In this document: one piece after another, positions 54,701 to 63,242 of the stretch
Layout: each line of letters begins with the position of its first letter
Position numbering within the stretch: the first letter of the stretch is position 1
NCBI GenBank assembly: GCA_016794505.1
Contig: JAEUJZ010000037.1
Location: 248,001-312,000, forward strand
Source: Myxococcales bacterium
GTDB lineage: Bacteria; Myxococcota_A; Polyangia; Palsa-1104; JAEUJZ01
DNA: 64,000 bases
Direction: 5' to 3'
Made by a program: the position numbers and the translations under genes
Notes under the pieces: model-generated
What the model saw: only the letters and a program-made list of their open reading frames with translations
Told to the model about the DNA's origin: nothing
Databases searched by the model: none

Positions 54701-56278
54701 TTACTGCGGGCAGGGGACGCGGATCGGCTCTTCCAGGGGATTGTCGGCGTTGTCGATGTGACAGCGCCGATCCGCCGCGGGGTTGGAACCGTGGACGCCC
54801 ACTTCGAGCTCCAGCTCAAACAGGCACGCGACATAGCCGCGACCTGCCTGCGCCTTGACCCGTTTCGCAAGCTCGGGCGGGCAGCTTCGCAGAAAGCTGG
54901 CCTTGACGCGCTCGCCCGACAGCGTCGGAGCAGCCGGACGATGCACCGAGGCCAAGAGCTTTTCCCCCAGCGGCGGCAAGCCCGGCAGCGCCACCTGATG
55001 GATGCGACGCGGCGCCGGCAGCACCGAGGCATCGCCGGCCGCGCGCTTGCCCAGCCCATCGATCGACCACAGCGCCACGCTGGCCGGCTCTTCACTGACG
55101 GCGATCAAGTCATCGCCCAAGAACGCGGGCCGACTCAGGCCCGGCCACTGCCCACGCACCACCACGCCGTTCTGCCCGGCTGTTGCTTCCTGGACCGCAT
55201 GCACGCGCAGCGCCGGACCACCCGCTGGATTCGATGGAGTCGCTGCCCCGGCATGGGCCCCGGCACTGGCTGCGGCCATGGGCAGCGATCGGGCCTGTGC
55301 TTCGTTGATCTCGACGGCGAAGTGGCTGCCATCGCCTGCGTGGTCGAAGCCATCGAAGGTACCTGCCCCCAAAAAGCGCAGACAGCGACGGTAATTGGGG
55401 CTGACCGCCAGCAGATCGGCCTGCGCCTGACGGCCTTTTTTGCCGGCAAAGCGCGTGGTCAAGCACAGGCGGCCGACCTGCCCTGGCTTGGGAGCTCCGA
55501 CGCTGGTTCCGGCCAAGATGCGGCCGTTGCCATCGTCGTTGTCTTCGTCACGCGGGGTGCAGTCGGCGGGCAGCAAGACATCAGGCGCATGCACCAAGCC
55601 AAGCTGCGGCTGCAGCACGCTCAGATACCCGCGCTCGCCCAGCGTCGCGGGTCGCCGCTCGTCCTCCTCGCCTCCCTCGTCGTCGTGCCCCCCCGCGGGG
55701 CCTTCGTCTTCTTCCTTGAGAGCCAGCACCTGACCATGGCGCAGTCGTGCGATCTCTTTGCCGGGACTCTGCGCACCGGCTGGCGGCATGGAAAAAAGCG
55801 GCACGCTGTCGCTCGGTGAACAGACGATGGCCAAGCGGATGATGTCGTCGCCGCCAGCCTGCCCCGCGGCAAGCAACTGAGCGGGCTTGTGAGACGCAGC
55901 CAGCGCCTGCGCAAGCGGCTGCAGCATGGCAAAGGGACCGCGCGCCAGCACGACGCGAAACTGATCGCCGTGCTTCTCGACGCGGGGAAACGGCAGCGGC
56001 AGATCGACGGGCAGGCGCAGCGCTTCTTCAAGAGCCAGGCGGGCTGCCCCGAGGGTGTCGTGCGCGCTGTGCAGAAGCACCACCGCTTCCTCGGCGGCGA
56101 ACCGCGGCCCCGCATCCATGGCGCGGGATGGCACAGGCTGCGCGGACGGCTGCGCAGCGCGGTCGCGGCACGCCGAGCCCCCGGCGAAAAGTCCCAGGCC
56201 AAGCAGAGCGGCCCAGGCGCGGCCCCTGACCCAGTCGCCGCGTGTCGCTGTACCGCAGGTACGTGCGCGGAATGACAT
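54701..56278 (-). CDS. Lipoprotein of unknown function
   Basis: 525 residues. A basic start and hydrophobic stretch end in AGGSAC, a possible lipobox. The rest has many Ala, Gly and Pro and an acidic patch (DEGPAGGHDDEGGEEDE, about 203-220), with no family seen. The C-terminal part has conserved-looking Cys and a strand-rich character. Convergent with the CASTOR-like gene. Confidence 0.6.
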   Translation of the reverse strand: MSFRARTCGTATRGDWVRGRAWAALLGLGLFAGGSACRDRAAQPSAQPVPSRAMDAGPRFAAEEAVVLLHSAHDTLGAARLALEEALRLPVDLPLPFPRVEKHGDQFRVVLARGPFAMLQPLAQALAASHKPAQLLAAGQAGGDDIIRLAIVCSPSDSVPLFSMPPAGAQSPGKEIARLRHGQVLALKEEDEGPAGGHDDEGGEEDERRPATLGERGYLSVLQPQLGLVHAPDVLLPADCTPRDEDNDDGNGRILAGTSVGAPKPGQVGRLCLTTRFAGKKGRQAQADLLAVSPNYRRCLRFLGAGTFDGFDHAGDGSHFAVEINEAQARSLPMAAASAGAHAGAATPSNPAGGPALRVHAVQEATAGQNGVVVRGQWPGLSRPAFLGDDLIAVSEEPASVALWSIDGLGKRAAGDASVLPAPRRIHQVALPGLPPLGEKLLASVHRPAAPTLSGERVKASFLRSCPPELAKRVKAQAGRGYVACLFELELEVGVHGSNPAADRRCHIDNADNPLEEPIRVPCPQ

Positions 56279-56296
56279 GGGTTTACCGTATCACAG

Positions 56297-57934
56297 TTAG
56301 AACAACGCCCGACGGATGGCAGCGAGCGGTGCCGTGTCGTCCAGCACGACGCCAGCGGACGCTGCCGCCTTGGCTGCCCATGCCGAACCCACGCCGCCGC
56401 CTCGGCCCGCTCCGTCGCTGCGTGGCCGCACGCCCAGCTTGCGCAGCCAGTCTGCGAGGGGAATGCTGCGCGTCTCATGCACCAGCCGCGTGGCCAGGCG
56501 CTCGCCGGCTGCGGCATCGAGAACGGCCAAGACCTCGTCTTCCGTAAGTGGCTTGCGCAGGCTGTCGCGTCGAAGCTTGCGCAGCGCATCGTCCAAGCTG
56601 CGCAGCTCCATGCCGGTCCCGGCTGCTGCGCCCTGCTCTGCTCGCGCTGCGACGCCTGACTCGCTGGCTCGACGGGCCCGTACGCGGATGGCCATGTCCA
56701 GTCCCAGCGCCACGCAGGCGCCGCCCCAGTACACCCGCTGATAGCGATGGGTCTTGCGCATCTGTCGACTGTCCTCGGCCAAGCTGCGCCCCTCTTGCGG
56801 CTGACAGTATCGTCCGAGCATGCGCTGCAGATCTTCCCAGGTCTCTTCGCGACGCACCGCCCCGCTGCGCACCCGCAGCACTTCTTGGTAGTACGTCGTA
56901 AATCCCTCGATCAGCCAAGGCAGACGGCCTTTGATAAAGGGGTTTCCGATGTGAAAAAGCTCATGCGTGGCCAGCCAGTCGTCGTGCAGGTTCAGCCGAT
57001 CCGACGCAGCCCCAAAATAGATCACGGCCGATGGACGCAGCGGACGCAGCACCGATCCATAGATGCCGGGCTCACTGCTGCCGCCCATGGGCACCAAGGT
57101 CACGGCGACCTCGCTCGGCATCAGCTCGCCATAGAAGCGCGACACGGCGCCCAGCGCCCCCTGCATCCAGGCGCGCAGCGTGTCATCGCTAGCGCGGTGT
57201 GGCAGGTCGACCAGCGACAGACGGGCGCTGGCTTCTTTGTGCCCGCTTGCGACCGCCCCGCCTGACGGCAAGCCCAGCGTTCCCAGCGACCGCAGCCGCG
57301 GCCCAAAGACGATGTAGCTGCCCAGGTCGTGCTGCGCGCTGTCACTGCGAAAGAACCGGCTGCTGCTGCCTGCTTTCGCCGGCAGCTCCAGCCAGGGCAC
57401 CAGAAGCGGCGTGTTGGGCGGCAGAACGAGCTCGATCTGAATCGGTGCATGCTCTGGCAGCGGCGACGGATGCAACAGCACCGCCTGCTCATTCCAGACA
57501 TAGGTGGCCAGGATGTGCTCGGCATAGTCCGGCTCGCCATGCTGCGCCGCCATCGCCTTGAGATCGACGCGATAGCCGACCGCTCGCGGCCACACCGCTT
57601 GAGACGAGGGGTGGATGTTCCAGCAGTCGCCATCGTCGGGATCAGCGACGATCTTGGCATCGCTTTGCGCATCGCCAAGCCGCATGTCTCGAACAAAGCG
57701 GCCGGCGCCTTCCATGAACAAGCAGACGGAAAGCGGCTCGCGTCCATGGGTCGCAGCCGGCAACCCGAACTCAACCTGAAGCTGGCCCGCTTCGAGATCG
57801 GGCATGCGCACGCGAACGCTCCAGCCAGCCTCGGGCGAGGTGGCGCGTGTCGACGGGGCAAGCCCGATCGCAAGCGCGAGCAGCAGCGCCAGACTCAAGG
57901 CAGCAACAGACGACCGCATCGGCATGAACATCAC
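56297..57934 (-). CDS. M61-like (glycyl aminopeptidase-type) metallopeptidase
   Basis: 545 residues from a GTG; ATGs three and nine codons down are in the same frame. A signal peptide (SVAALSLALLLALAIGLA) leads. The N-half is strand-rich. The zinc site is ATHELFHIGNP...GRLPWLIEGFTTYYQ: HExxH followed 18 or so residues later by the gluzincin Glu. This is the M61 arrangement. The C-half is helical. It is probably periplasmic. The neighbours give no functional clue. Confidence 0.8.
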   Translation of the reverse strand: MMFMPMRSSVAALSLALLLALAIGLAPSTRATSPEAGWSVRVRMPDLEAGQLQVEFGLPAATHGREPLSVCLFMEGAGRFVRDMRLGDAQSDAKIVADPDDGDCWNIHPSSQAVWPRAVGYRVDLKAMAAQHGEPDYAEHILATYVWNEQAVLLHPSPLPEHAPIQIELVLPPNTPLLVPWLELPAKAGSSSRFFRSDSAQHDLGSYIVFGPRLRSLGTLGLPSGGAVASGHKEASARLSLVDLPHRASDDTLRAWMQGALGAVSRFYGELMPSEVAVTLVPMGGSSEPGIYGSVLRPLRPSAVIYFGAASDRLNLHDDWLATHELFHIGNPFIKGRLPWLIEGFTTYYQEVLRVRSGAVRREETWEDLQRMLGRYCQPQEGRSLAEDSRQMRKTHRYQRVYWGGACVALGLDMAIRVRARRASESGVAARAEQGAAAGTGMELRSLDDALRKLRRDSLRKPLTEDEVLAVLDAAAGERLATRLVHETRSIPLADWLRKLGVRPRSDGAGRGGGVGSAWAAKAAASAGVVLDDTAPLAAIRRALF

Positions 57935-58015
57935 TGTACCGCGCCCTTCAGAAAGACCCGCACTGCGGGCAAGATCAACGTGTTAGACTGCGACCGCTAA
58001 GAAAGACCCCTCCCT

Positions 58016-58801
58016 ATGTACGGTGCAAACCTGGTCCACGGCCTGGCTCCCTTTGACGCGCAGCGCAACCTGCGCGTCGTCATTGAGACGCCGCGTGGGT
58101 CCAATGTGAAGATCAAGTACGACGAAGAGCTGGGCTGCTTCAGCCTCAGCCGCGTGCTGCCACTGGGCGTCACGTACCCCCATGACTTCGGCTTTGTACC
58201 GCAGACCTTGGCGCAGGATGGCGACCCGCTGGATGTGATGGTGCTGATGGATGTCGGCACCTTCCCTGGCGTGGTCATCACCTGCCGTTTGTTGGGAGCG
58301 CTGCAGATCGAGGAGCGCGGCCTGCGCGGTCGCCCCAACCACCGCTTGGTGGCCGTGCCCCTGAAGGCGGCTCGCCGCGACGAGTGGCGAAACTTTTCGG
58401 ATCTCGGCCGACGCATGCAGCAAGAGCTGGAGCGGTTTTTCATCATGTCGACGGCCTTCACCAGCAAAGACCCCGTGGTCCGCGGCTGGGTCGGTCCCGA
58501 TGGGGCGATGGACATGGTGCAGCGAGCGATGAACCGCTACCGCGAGCGCCGACAGCCGGGCTCGCTGCAGGCGGCAAGCCCCAGCCAAGGCTCGTCTCCG
58601 CTCGCCGGGTCGCTGCCTGTGTCGGGGACGGATTCGCCGCCGCTGGTTCTGCCCACGCCAACGCCGATCACAGCCGCCAACGAGCTTCCCACCGTGCCCC
58701 TGGTTGCCACCACCGCGCCACGCGAAGCCGAGTCGACCCCAGAGACCGTCTCGGCCTCGCCGACGCCGCTCATCGCACTCGGCGCCAAGACCGGGCACTA
58801 G
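58016..58801 (+). CDS. ppa: Inorganic pyrophosphatase-like protein with disordered tail
   Basis: 261 residues; the domain is about 1-175, and the last 85 are Ser/Pro/Thr-rich. VVIETPRGSNVKIKYD, LPLGVTYPHDFGF and DGDPLDV, the family I metal signature, are intact. Further on, the segment with the E. coli D97 and D102 reads IEERGLRGRPNHRLVAVP, with Asn in place of the second Asp, and the late HYK motif is MSTAF. It probably still binds magnesium but may hydrolyse pyrophosphate poorly or prefer another substrate. Confidence 0.85.
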   Translation: MYGANLVHGLAPFDAQRNLRVVIETPRGSNVKIKYDEELGCFSLSRVLPLGVTYPHDFGFVPQTLAQDGDPLDVMVLMDVGTFPGVVITCRLLGALQIEERGLRGRPNHRLVAVPLKAARRDEWRNFSDLGRRMQQELERFFIMSTAFTSKDPVVRGWVGPDGAMDMVQRAMNRYRERRQPGSLQAASPSQGSSPLAGSLPVSGTDSPPLVLPTPTPITAANELPTVPLVATTAPREAESTPETVSASPTPLIALGAKTGH

Positions 58802-58882
58802 GAGGCTGTTGGCGCAATCGCCCTACTCTAGCGGACCCGCAGCGCTTGACCGCAGCGCGGCGCTTTCCGCCATACTGGGAAG

Positions 58883-60016
58883 ATGTCCGTCGAGTCTCCG
58901 CCTTCCTCTAGCCCTGGCTCTCAGCCCGCGAGCGGCTTGCCACCACTGCCCGTACTGAGCCCGCCGTCCCCGTCACCAGCGTCCCCCGCCCCCCTGAGCA
59001 GTCGATCCCGCGTTGTGCCGCTTCTGGCAGGAGCGATCTGGGGCATCGTCTATGGCGTCCTGCTGCAGCTTCTGTTTCGCGCCCCGTTCATGAAGCGCTT
59101 CATCGAGCTGATGTCGGTCGGAATGATCTTCCTTCTGCCCGTCGCCATCGGCTTCCTCGTCGTCTTCTATGTCGGCTGGAAAGAGCGCAGCCAGCCGCTT
59201 CCCTGGCGCTATGCGCTCTTGGGTCCGTGGTCCGCTGTCGGTCCCTGCCTGCTGCTTAGCTTCCTGGTCGGCTGGGAAGGCGCGTTCTGTCTGATGTTCG
59301 CGACGCCCGTGTTCTTGTTGATGTCGACGCTGGGGGGCCTTTTGGCCAAGCTGGCCCTGCGCTTCGTCGAGCGGCGCATGCAGCGCGGCAGCCCGCAGGC
59401 CCTGCAAAGTGGCGCTCTGCTTCTGGCCGTGGTCTTGCTGACGCCGCTTTCTAGCGGCTTTTTGGAATCGAACATCGTGCCGCCCGAGTCGATCCATCGC
59501 GTGCTCACCGAGATCGACATCGCCGCCCCGCGCGACATCGTGTGGTCCGAGATCGTTCGCGTCCCTCGCATCGCAGCCGAGGAAAACAGCCACGGTATGT
59601 TTTACAAGCTGGGCTTTCCCAAGCCCATCGAGGCGACGCTGTCCTACGAAGGCATCGGCGGCGTGCGCCATGCCCGCTTTGAAAAAGGCCTGCTGTTCAT
59701 CGAGACCGTGACCGAGTGGGAAAGCCAGCGCCTGCTGAGCTTCCGCATCCAGGCCGACGCCCACATGACCAAGCTCGACCCCCACGTCGTCGTGGGCGGC
59801 CAATACTTTGATGTGCTGCAAGGCACCTACGAGATCGTGCCCGGCTCACGCCCCGACCATGTCACCCTGCGCCTGTGGAGCCGCTTTCGTCTGAACACGC
59901 ACTTCAACGGCTACGCCGGTTTTCTGGGCGACAGCTTGATGCGCGATATCCAGAACAGCATCCTGCACGTCGTCAAGCGGCGCTGCGAGACGCGGGCGCA
60001 GCGAGCGCCGCTGTGA
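58883..60016 (+). CDS. Membrane protein with SRPBCC (polyketide cyclase-like) domain
   Basis: 377 residues. A Pro/Ser-rich start, then about five membrane helices (about 45-185). After that a soluble part begins RVLTEIDIAAPRDIVWSEIVRVPRI, the start of an SRPBCC domain, with LSFRIQADAHMTKLDPH and RLWSRFRLNTHFNGY in its later strands. SRPBCC domains bind hydrophobic ligands in a cavity. The fusion to a membrane part suggests lipid handling, which is inference. Confidence 0.8.
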   Translation: MSVESPPSSSPGSQPASGLPPLPVLSPPSPSPASPAPLSSRSRVVPLLAGAIWGIVYGVLLQLLFRAPFMKRFIELMSVGMIFLLPVAIGFLVVFYVGWKERSQPLPWRYALLGPWSAVGPCLLLSFLVGWEGAFCLMFATPVFLLMSTLGGLLAKLALRFVERRMQRGSPQALQSGALLLAVVLLTPLSSGFLESNIVPPESIHRVLTEIDIAAPRDIVWSEIVRVPRIAAEENSHGMFYKLGFPKPIEATLSYEGIGGVRHARFEKGLLFIETVTEWESQRLLSFRIQADAHMTKLDPHVVVGGQYFDVLQGTYEIVPGSRPDHVTLRLWSRFRLNTHFNGYAGFLGDSLMRDIQNSILHVVKRRCETRAQRAPL

Positions 60017-60096
60017 TGGCTGCCTGCGCGTTCGCCTGCTGCGCTTGGCAGGAAACCCAGGCCGTGCGAAACCGGACGCTGCAAAGGAGACAAGCC

Positions 60097-60516
60097 ATGA
60101 CCACACGCGCCAACGAAATGGAAGGTGGGTGCCACTGCGGAGCGATTCGCTATCGCGTTGCGGGCGAGCCAAAGACGCATGCGCTGTGCCACTGCTCGGA
60201 CTGCCGGCGACATGCCGGGGCGCCCATGGTGGGCTGGATCATGTACTCGGCAAGCGCCTGCACCGTGACACGCGGGACGCCCAAGCTCTATGCCTCGTCC
60301 GAGCACGGCCGACGGTTCTTCTGCCCAGACTGTGGCACCGGCCTGTTCTACAAGAACGACAGCCTGCTGCCCGGCATCATCGACATCCAAAGCGCGACTC
60401 TCGACGATCCCGCCGCCGTGCCCGCGCGCCTGCACATCCAAGTCGCCGACCGCATCCCCTGGATGAAGACCGCACACGAGCTGCCGATGTTCGATCGCTA
60501 CCCGCCGAAAAAGTAG
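60097..60516 (+). CDS. GFA family (glutathione-dependent formaldehyde-activating-like) protein
   Basis: 139 residues from the ATG at 60097, with AAAGGAGA upstream. Zinc-binding cysteines follow the GFA pattern: GCHCG, then CHCSDC, then CPDCG. Mss4-like fold. Members are mostly of unknown function; formaldehyde activation is proven for few. Confidence 0.93.
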   Translation: MTTRANEMEGGCHCGAIRYRVAGEPKTHALCHCSDCRRHAGAPMVGWIMYSASACTVTRGTPKLYASSEHGRRFFCPDCGTGLFYKNDSLLPGIIDIQSATLDDPAAVPARLHIQVADRIPWMKTAHELPMFDRYPPKK

Positions 60517-61311
60517 CGACCGAAGAAGCCACATCGCGCCTCTGCAACGTCTCGGCCAAAGCATCCTTTCACCGTCGTCTTCTTAGCCGCCCTGGCCAAA
60601 AAAGACCCATCCCCCACGCGTCAGCGCCTGCGGCTGCCATGGCCGGGACGGCTCCGCTGCGTCTGCAAACCGCGCCGCTGCCTCTTGCGTCGAGTCTGGA
60701 CAGAGTGGGCGGGGTGGGCGCTGCGGGCGCCAAGCCGTGCAGAGGGGGCGCGGGGGTCGCTTCTGCGGGGATGCAGCCTCCTCGATGGGGCATGGCGAAC
60801 GGCGCAGCGGTGAGAAGCCCCCTCATGGGTGCATGGGGGCCGGCTGGGCGGTCCATGCGCACTCTTTTGAGTGCTATGGGGCCGGCTGGGCGGTCCATGC
60901 GCACTCTTTTGAGTGCTATGGGGCCGGCTGGGCGGTCCATGCGCACTCTTTTGAGTGCTATGGGGCCGGCTGGGCGGATGACGTGCATCCTCGATGGTGC
61001 CTCTTGCTGCATGTTCGCGGGCGGAGGCGCGTGCAGAGTGCTCCGTTGCCGCGCCAGCGGTCTCGGCGCTCGGTCGACGCAACAGCGATGGGAGCCTGCA
61101 GCGCCCTGGGCCCGCGCGGCACTTGTTCGATTCGCCGCGCCATGGCGATGCCGGACACCTCGAACGAGCAGAGCGTGCGTTATCACCAGACACGGCTGGC
61201 TGGGCTGGGAACGCAGAGGGTGATTCAGCACGGTTGCGAGGAGGGGGGGGATGAGGGTAGCGTGCCGGCATGCGATCCTCGTTTCGGCAGCTTGGTCCTG
61301 CGGGCTATTCC
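60517..61311. other. Gene-poor gap, GC-rich, no supported gene
   Basis: About 795 bp between the GFA and Uma2 genes. Long frames are open on both strands because of high GC and a 42-bp repeat array at 60834-60977. None has a recognisable family or a convincing ribosome site, and codon use looks random in all of them. I see no RNA gene. Confidence 0.6.
60834..60977. repeat. 42-bp tandem array, three identical units plus a partial fourth
   Basis: CCGGCTGGGCGGTCCATGCG recurs at 60840, 60882 and 60924 and its first part at 60966, an exact 42-bp period. The first three copies are identical over the 42 bp. Each has GCACTC-TTTT-GAGTGC (60859-60874 in the first), a perfect 6-bp stem with a four-base loop. 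Open reading frames cross it in three or more frames, since 42 is a multiple of three, so coding cannot be assigned. Similar in period to the arrays at 2969 and 51351. Confidence 0.93.
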
Positions 61312-62148
61312 ATGGGCGATCCGGCACCGACGCAGGGGTACGGCGAGCGGCCGGGGCCGTATCGCGCCAGCGATGTTCGCGAAGGCGAATCCTTCGAGCT
61401 GGTGAACGGCCACAAGATTGAGTGCTCTCCGGCGGGTACGCGACACGGAGAGAGCGCGCGTCTGGGGGCGCAGACCTTGGGCTCTGACCCCGCCGTCCAT
61501 AGCGCGCCGGTCGATCTGGGCATCGAGTTCAACGACGGAAAAAACCTCCGCGCACCCGACGTGGCGGTCGGTGACTTTCCGAGTGCGCCCGGCTGGTACA
61601 AGGGCGTGCCTCCGCTTTGCGTCGAGTACGCCGACGAGCACCAGGACGAAGCGGACCTGAAGAACAAGATCAAAGAGCTGCAGCAAATTGGGGTGAAGTA
61701 CATCTGGGTGGTGCGCTTGGTCGGCCCGCTGCGCGTCGAGGTGCATGAGCGGGGCAAGCGCAAGCAGCTGGTGAGCGAGCACGGGACCCTGACCGCCCCT
61801 GGGGTGCTGCAAAACCCGGTGCCGGTGCGGGCGCTGGTGGATGCGAAGGAGTCCGAAAAAGTGACGCTGCGCAACCTGCTGCAGCGCCAGGGCTACCGAG
61901 GCCTCGATGAGGCCCTCAGCCAAGCGCGCGAGGCGGGCCAGCTCGAAGGCAGGGCCGCGGGCGAAGCGCTGGGGCGGGCCAAGGGCAAGACCGAGAGCCT
62001 GCTGACCATTCTGGAGGCCCGCGGCATCGGCCTCAGCCCAGCGCAGCGGGACCAGATCCTGGCGTGCAGAGAGGAAGCTCGGATCGGGAACTGGCTACGC
62101 CGCGCCGCTGCTGCGGCCACCGCTTTCGACGTGCTGGACGCGGACTAA
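61312..62148 (+). CDS. Uma2 family protein, long C-terminal helix
   Basis: 278 residues from the ATG at 61312; an ATG at 61270 adds 14 residues. MGDPAP...RPGPYRASDVREG resembles the start I recall for this myxobacterial Uma2 group. The nuclease-fold core has RAPDVAVG, LCVEYADEHQDEADLKNKIKEL and KYIWVVRL: the two acids and a Lys are present, in the PD-(D/E)XK order. A helical C-terminal part (about 185-278), rich in Gly, Ala and Arg, follows. The other Uma2, at 3157-3753, is short. Confidence 0.8.
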   Translation: MGDPAPTQGYGERPGPYRASDVREGESFELVNGHKIECSPAGTRHGESARLGAQTLGSDPAVHSAPVDLGIEFNDGKNLRAPDVAVGDFPSAPGWYKGVPPLCVEYADEHQDEADLKNKIKELQQIGVKYIWVVRLVGPLRVEVHERGKRKQLVSEHGTLTAPGVLQNPVPVRALVDAKESEKVTLRNLLQRQGYRGLDEALSQAREAGQLEGRAAGEALGRAKGKTESLLTILEARGIGLSPAQRDQILACREEARIGNWLRRAAAAATAFDVLDAD

Positions 62149-62205
62149 GCGGCGCAGAACCGCGCGCCCCTGAGTCCTCCACGGCAGTCGGCGGCGCCTG
62201 GGTCC

Positions 62206-63060
62206 CTATTTGCTGGGCGGCGCGGGCGGCGTGGGCGGAGCCGGCGGGGTCTTTTCGCGGCGCTTGGGGGCGGCGCGGGCGACGGAATAAAGCGGCGGGA
62301 ACGCGGCCTGGCCGGCCTCGCGCAACAGGAAGTGGGCGCCGCGGGCGACCTCGGCATAGAGCGCCGTGAGGACGGCGAAGCTGCGCCAGGCGACGTCGCG
62401 GCTGGCCTGCGGACCTTGGCTGCGTAGCTCGCGGGTGATGCGGCCGGACAGGTCAAGCGCGTCCTTGGCATCTTCAGCGCGATAGAAGCGCAGGTCCTGC
62501 TTGAGCGTCGCGGCCTGCGCGCGATACAGGCCGGCGAGGCGGCTTAAGTCTTCGGCCAGATCCAGATAGCCCTGCCCGCTGCGGATGTCATCGACCTGGG
62601 CGCGCAGCGCGGCATCGTCGCGAAAGTGATAGGCGCAGACATCGAGCATGCGACCCCGCAGCGCGCTCGCTTCCGCCATAAGCTCCACGGGCAGGCGCGT
62701 CCCCGAGGCGCCGGCTTCCTCGCGCGCAAGCTGCGCCTGCGTCCACAGCACCGCTTCTGCCGCCGGCCGCAGGTCGTCGAGCGCACTGTGATCAAACTCC
62801 GCCCTGGGCAGCGCCGCTAAGCGAGCCAGAATCGCCCGATCCAAGAGCCGCGGCACCGTATCCGAAAGCACAAAGCTCGCGGCCATTCGCGCATCGCCGC
62901 GCGGCTGGCTCACCTGCGCCGCAGGCAGCGCATCGATTCGCGCCCGAATGCGCAGAAACGCTGCTTCTCCCGGCTCGATCGCCGCCTTTGCGCCGGCCCC
63001 TTTACGGACCGCAGGCGCCTTCTTACCCGTCGCTGTCTTCGTTGGCTTTTTGCTTGGCAT
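62206..63060 (-). CDS. Unknown helical protein with Lys-rich leader and Pro-rich tail
   Basis: 284 residues from the ATG at 63060; the frame is open for 49 further codons. A basic leader (MPSKKPTKTATGKKAP), a helical body about 30-255, and a Pro-rich end (TPPAPPTPPAPPSK). The segment RSGQGYLDLAEDLSRLAGLYR matches the protein at 1842-2876, and the following helix is also similar, so they are probable paralogues. No known family. No signal peptide. Confidence 0.75.
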   Translation of the reverse strand: MPSKKPTKTATGKKAPAVRKGAGAKAAIEPGEAAFLRIRARIDALPAAQVSQPRGDARMAASFVLSDTVPRLLDRAILARLAALPRAEFDHSALDDLRPAAEAVLWTQAQLAREEAGASGTRLPVELMAEASALRGRMLDVCAYHFRDDAALRAQVDDIRSGQGYLDLAEDLSRLAGLYRAQAATLKQDLRFYRAEDAKDALDLSGRITRELRSQGPQASRDVAWRSFAVLTALYAEVARGAHFLLREAGQAAFPPLYSVARAAPKRREKTPPAPPTPPAPPSK

Positions 63061-63242
63061 ACATGAATCAAAAAACGGCGACCGCAAGCGAGGCAAGGGG
63101 AAATTATCGCCCGACGCAGATCCCTGGTGGAGCTGAACACACCGGTCATGGCTGCGGGGACGCGTACCGCGCGGTCCTACGGTCCGCAGCCAGACCGGCC
63201 CAGCCACCAGCCCGCCCGTCGAACGTGATACATTCAGCGGGA

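Noticed and set aside
60045..61223. Repeat protein encoded across the 42-bp array
   Set aside because: Both strands and more than one frame are open through the array, the frame overlaps the GFA gene, and no ribosome site supports a start.
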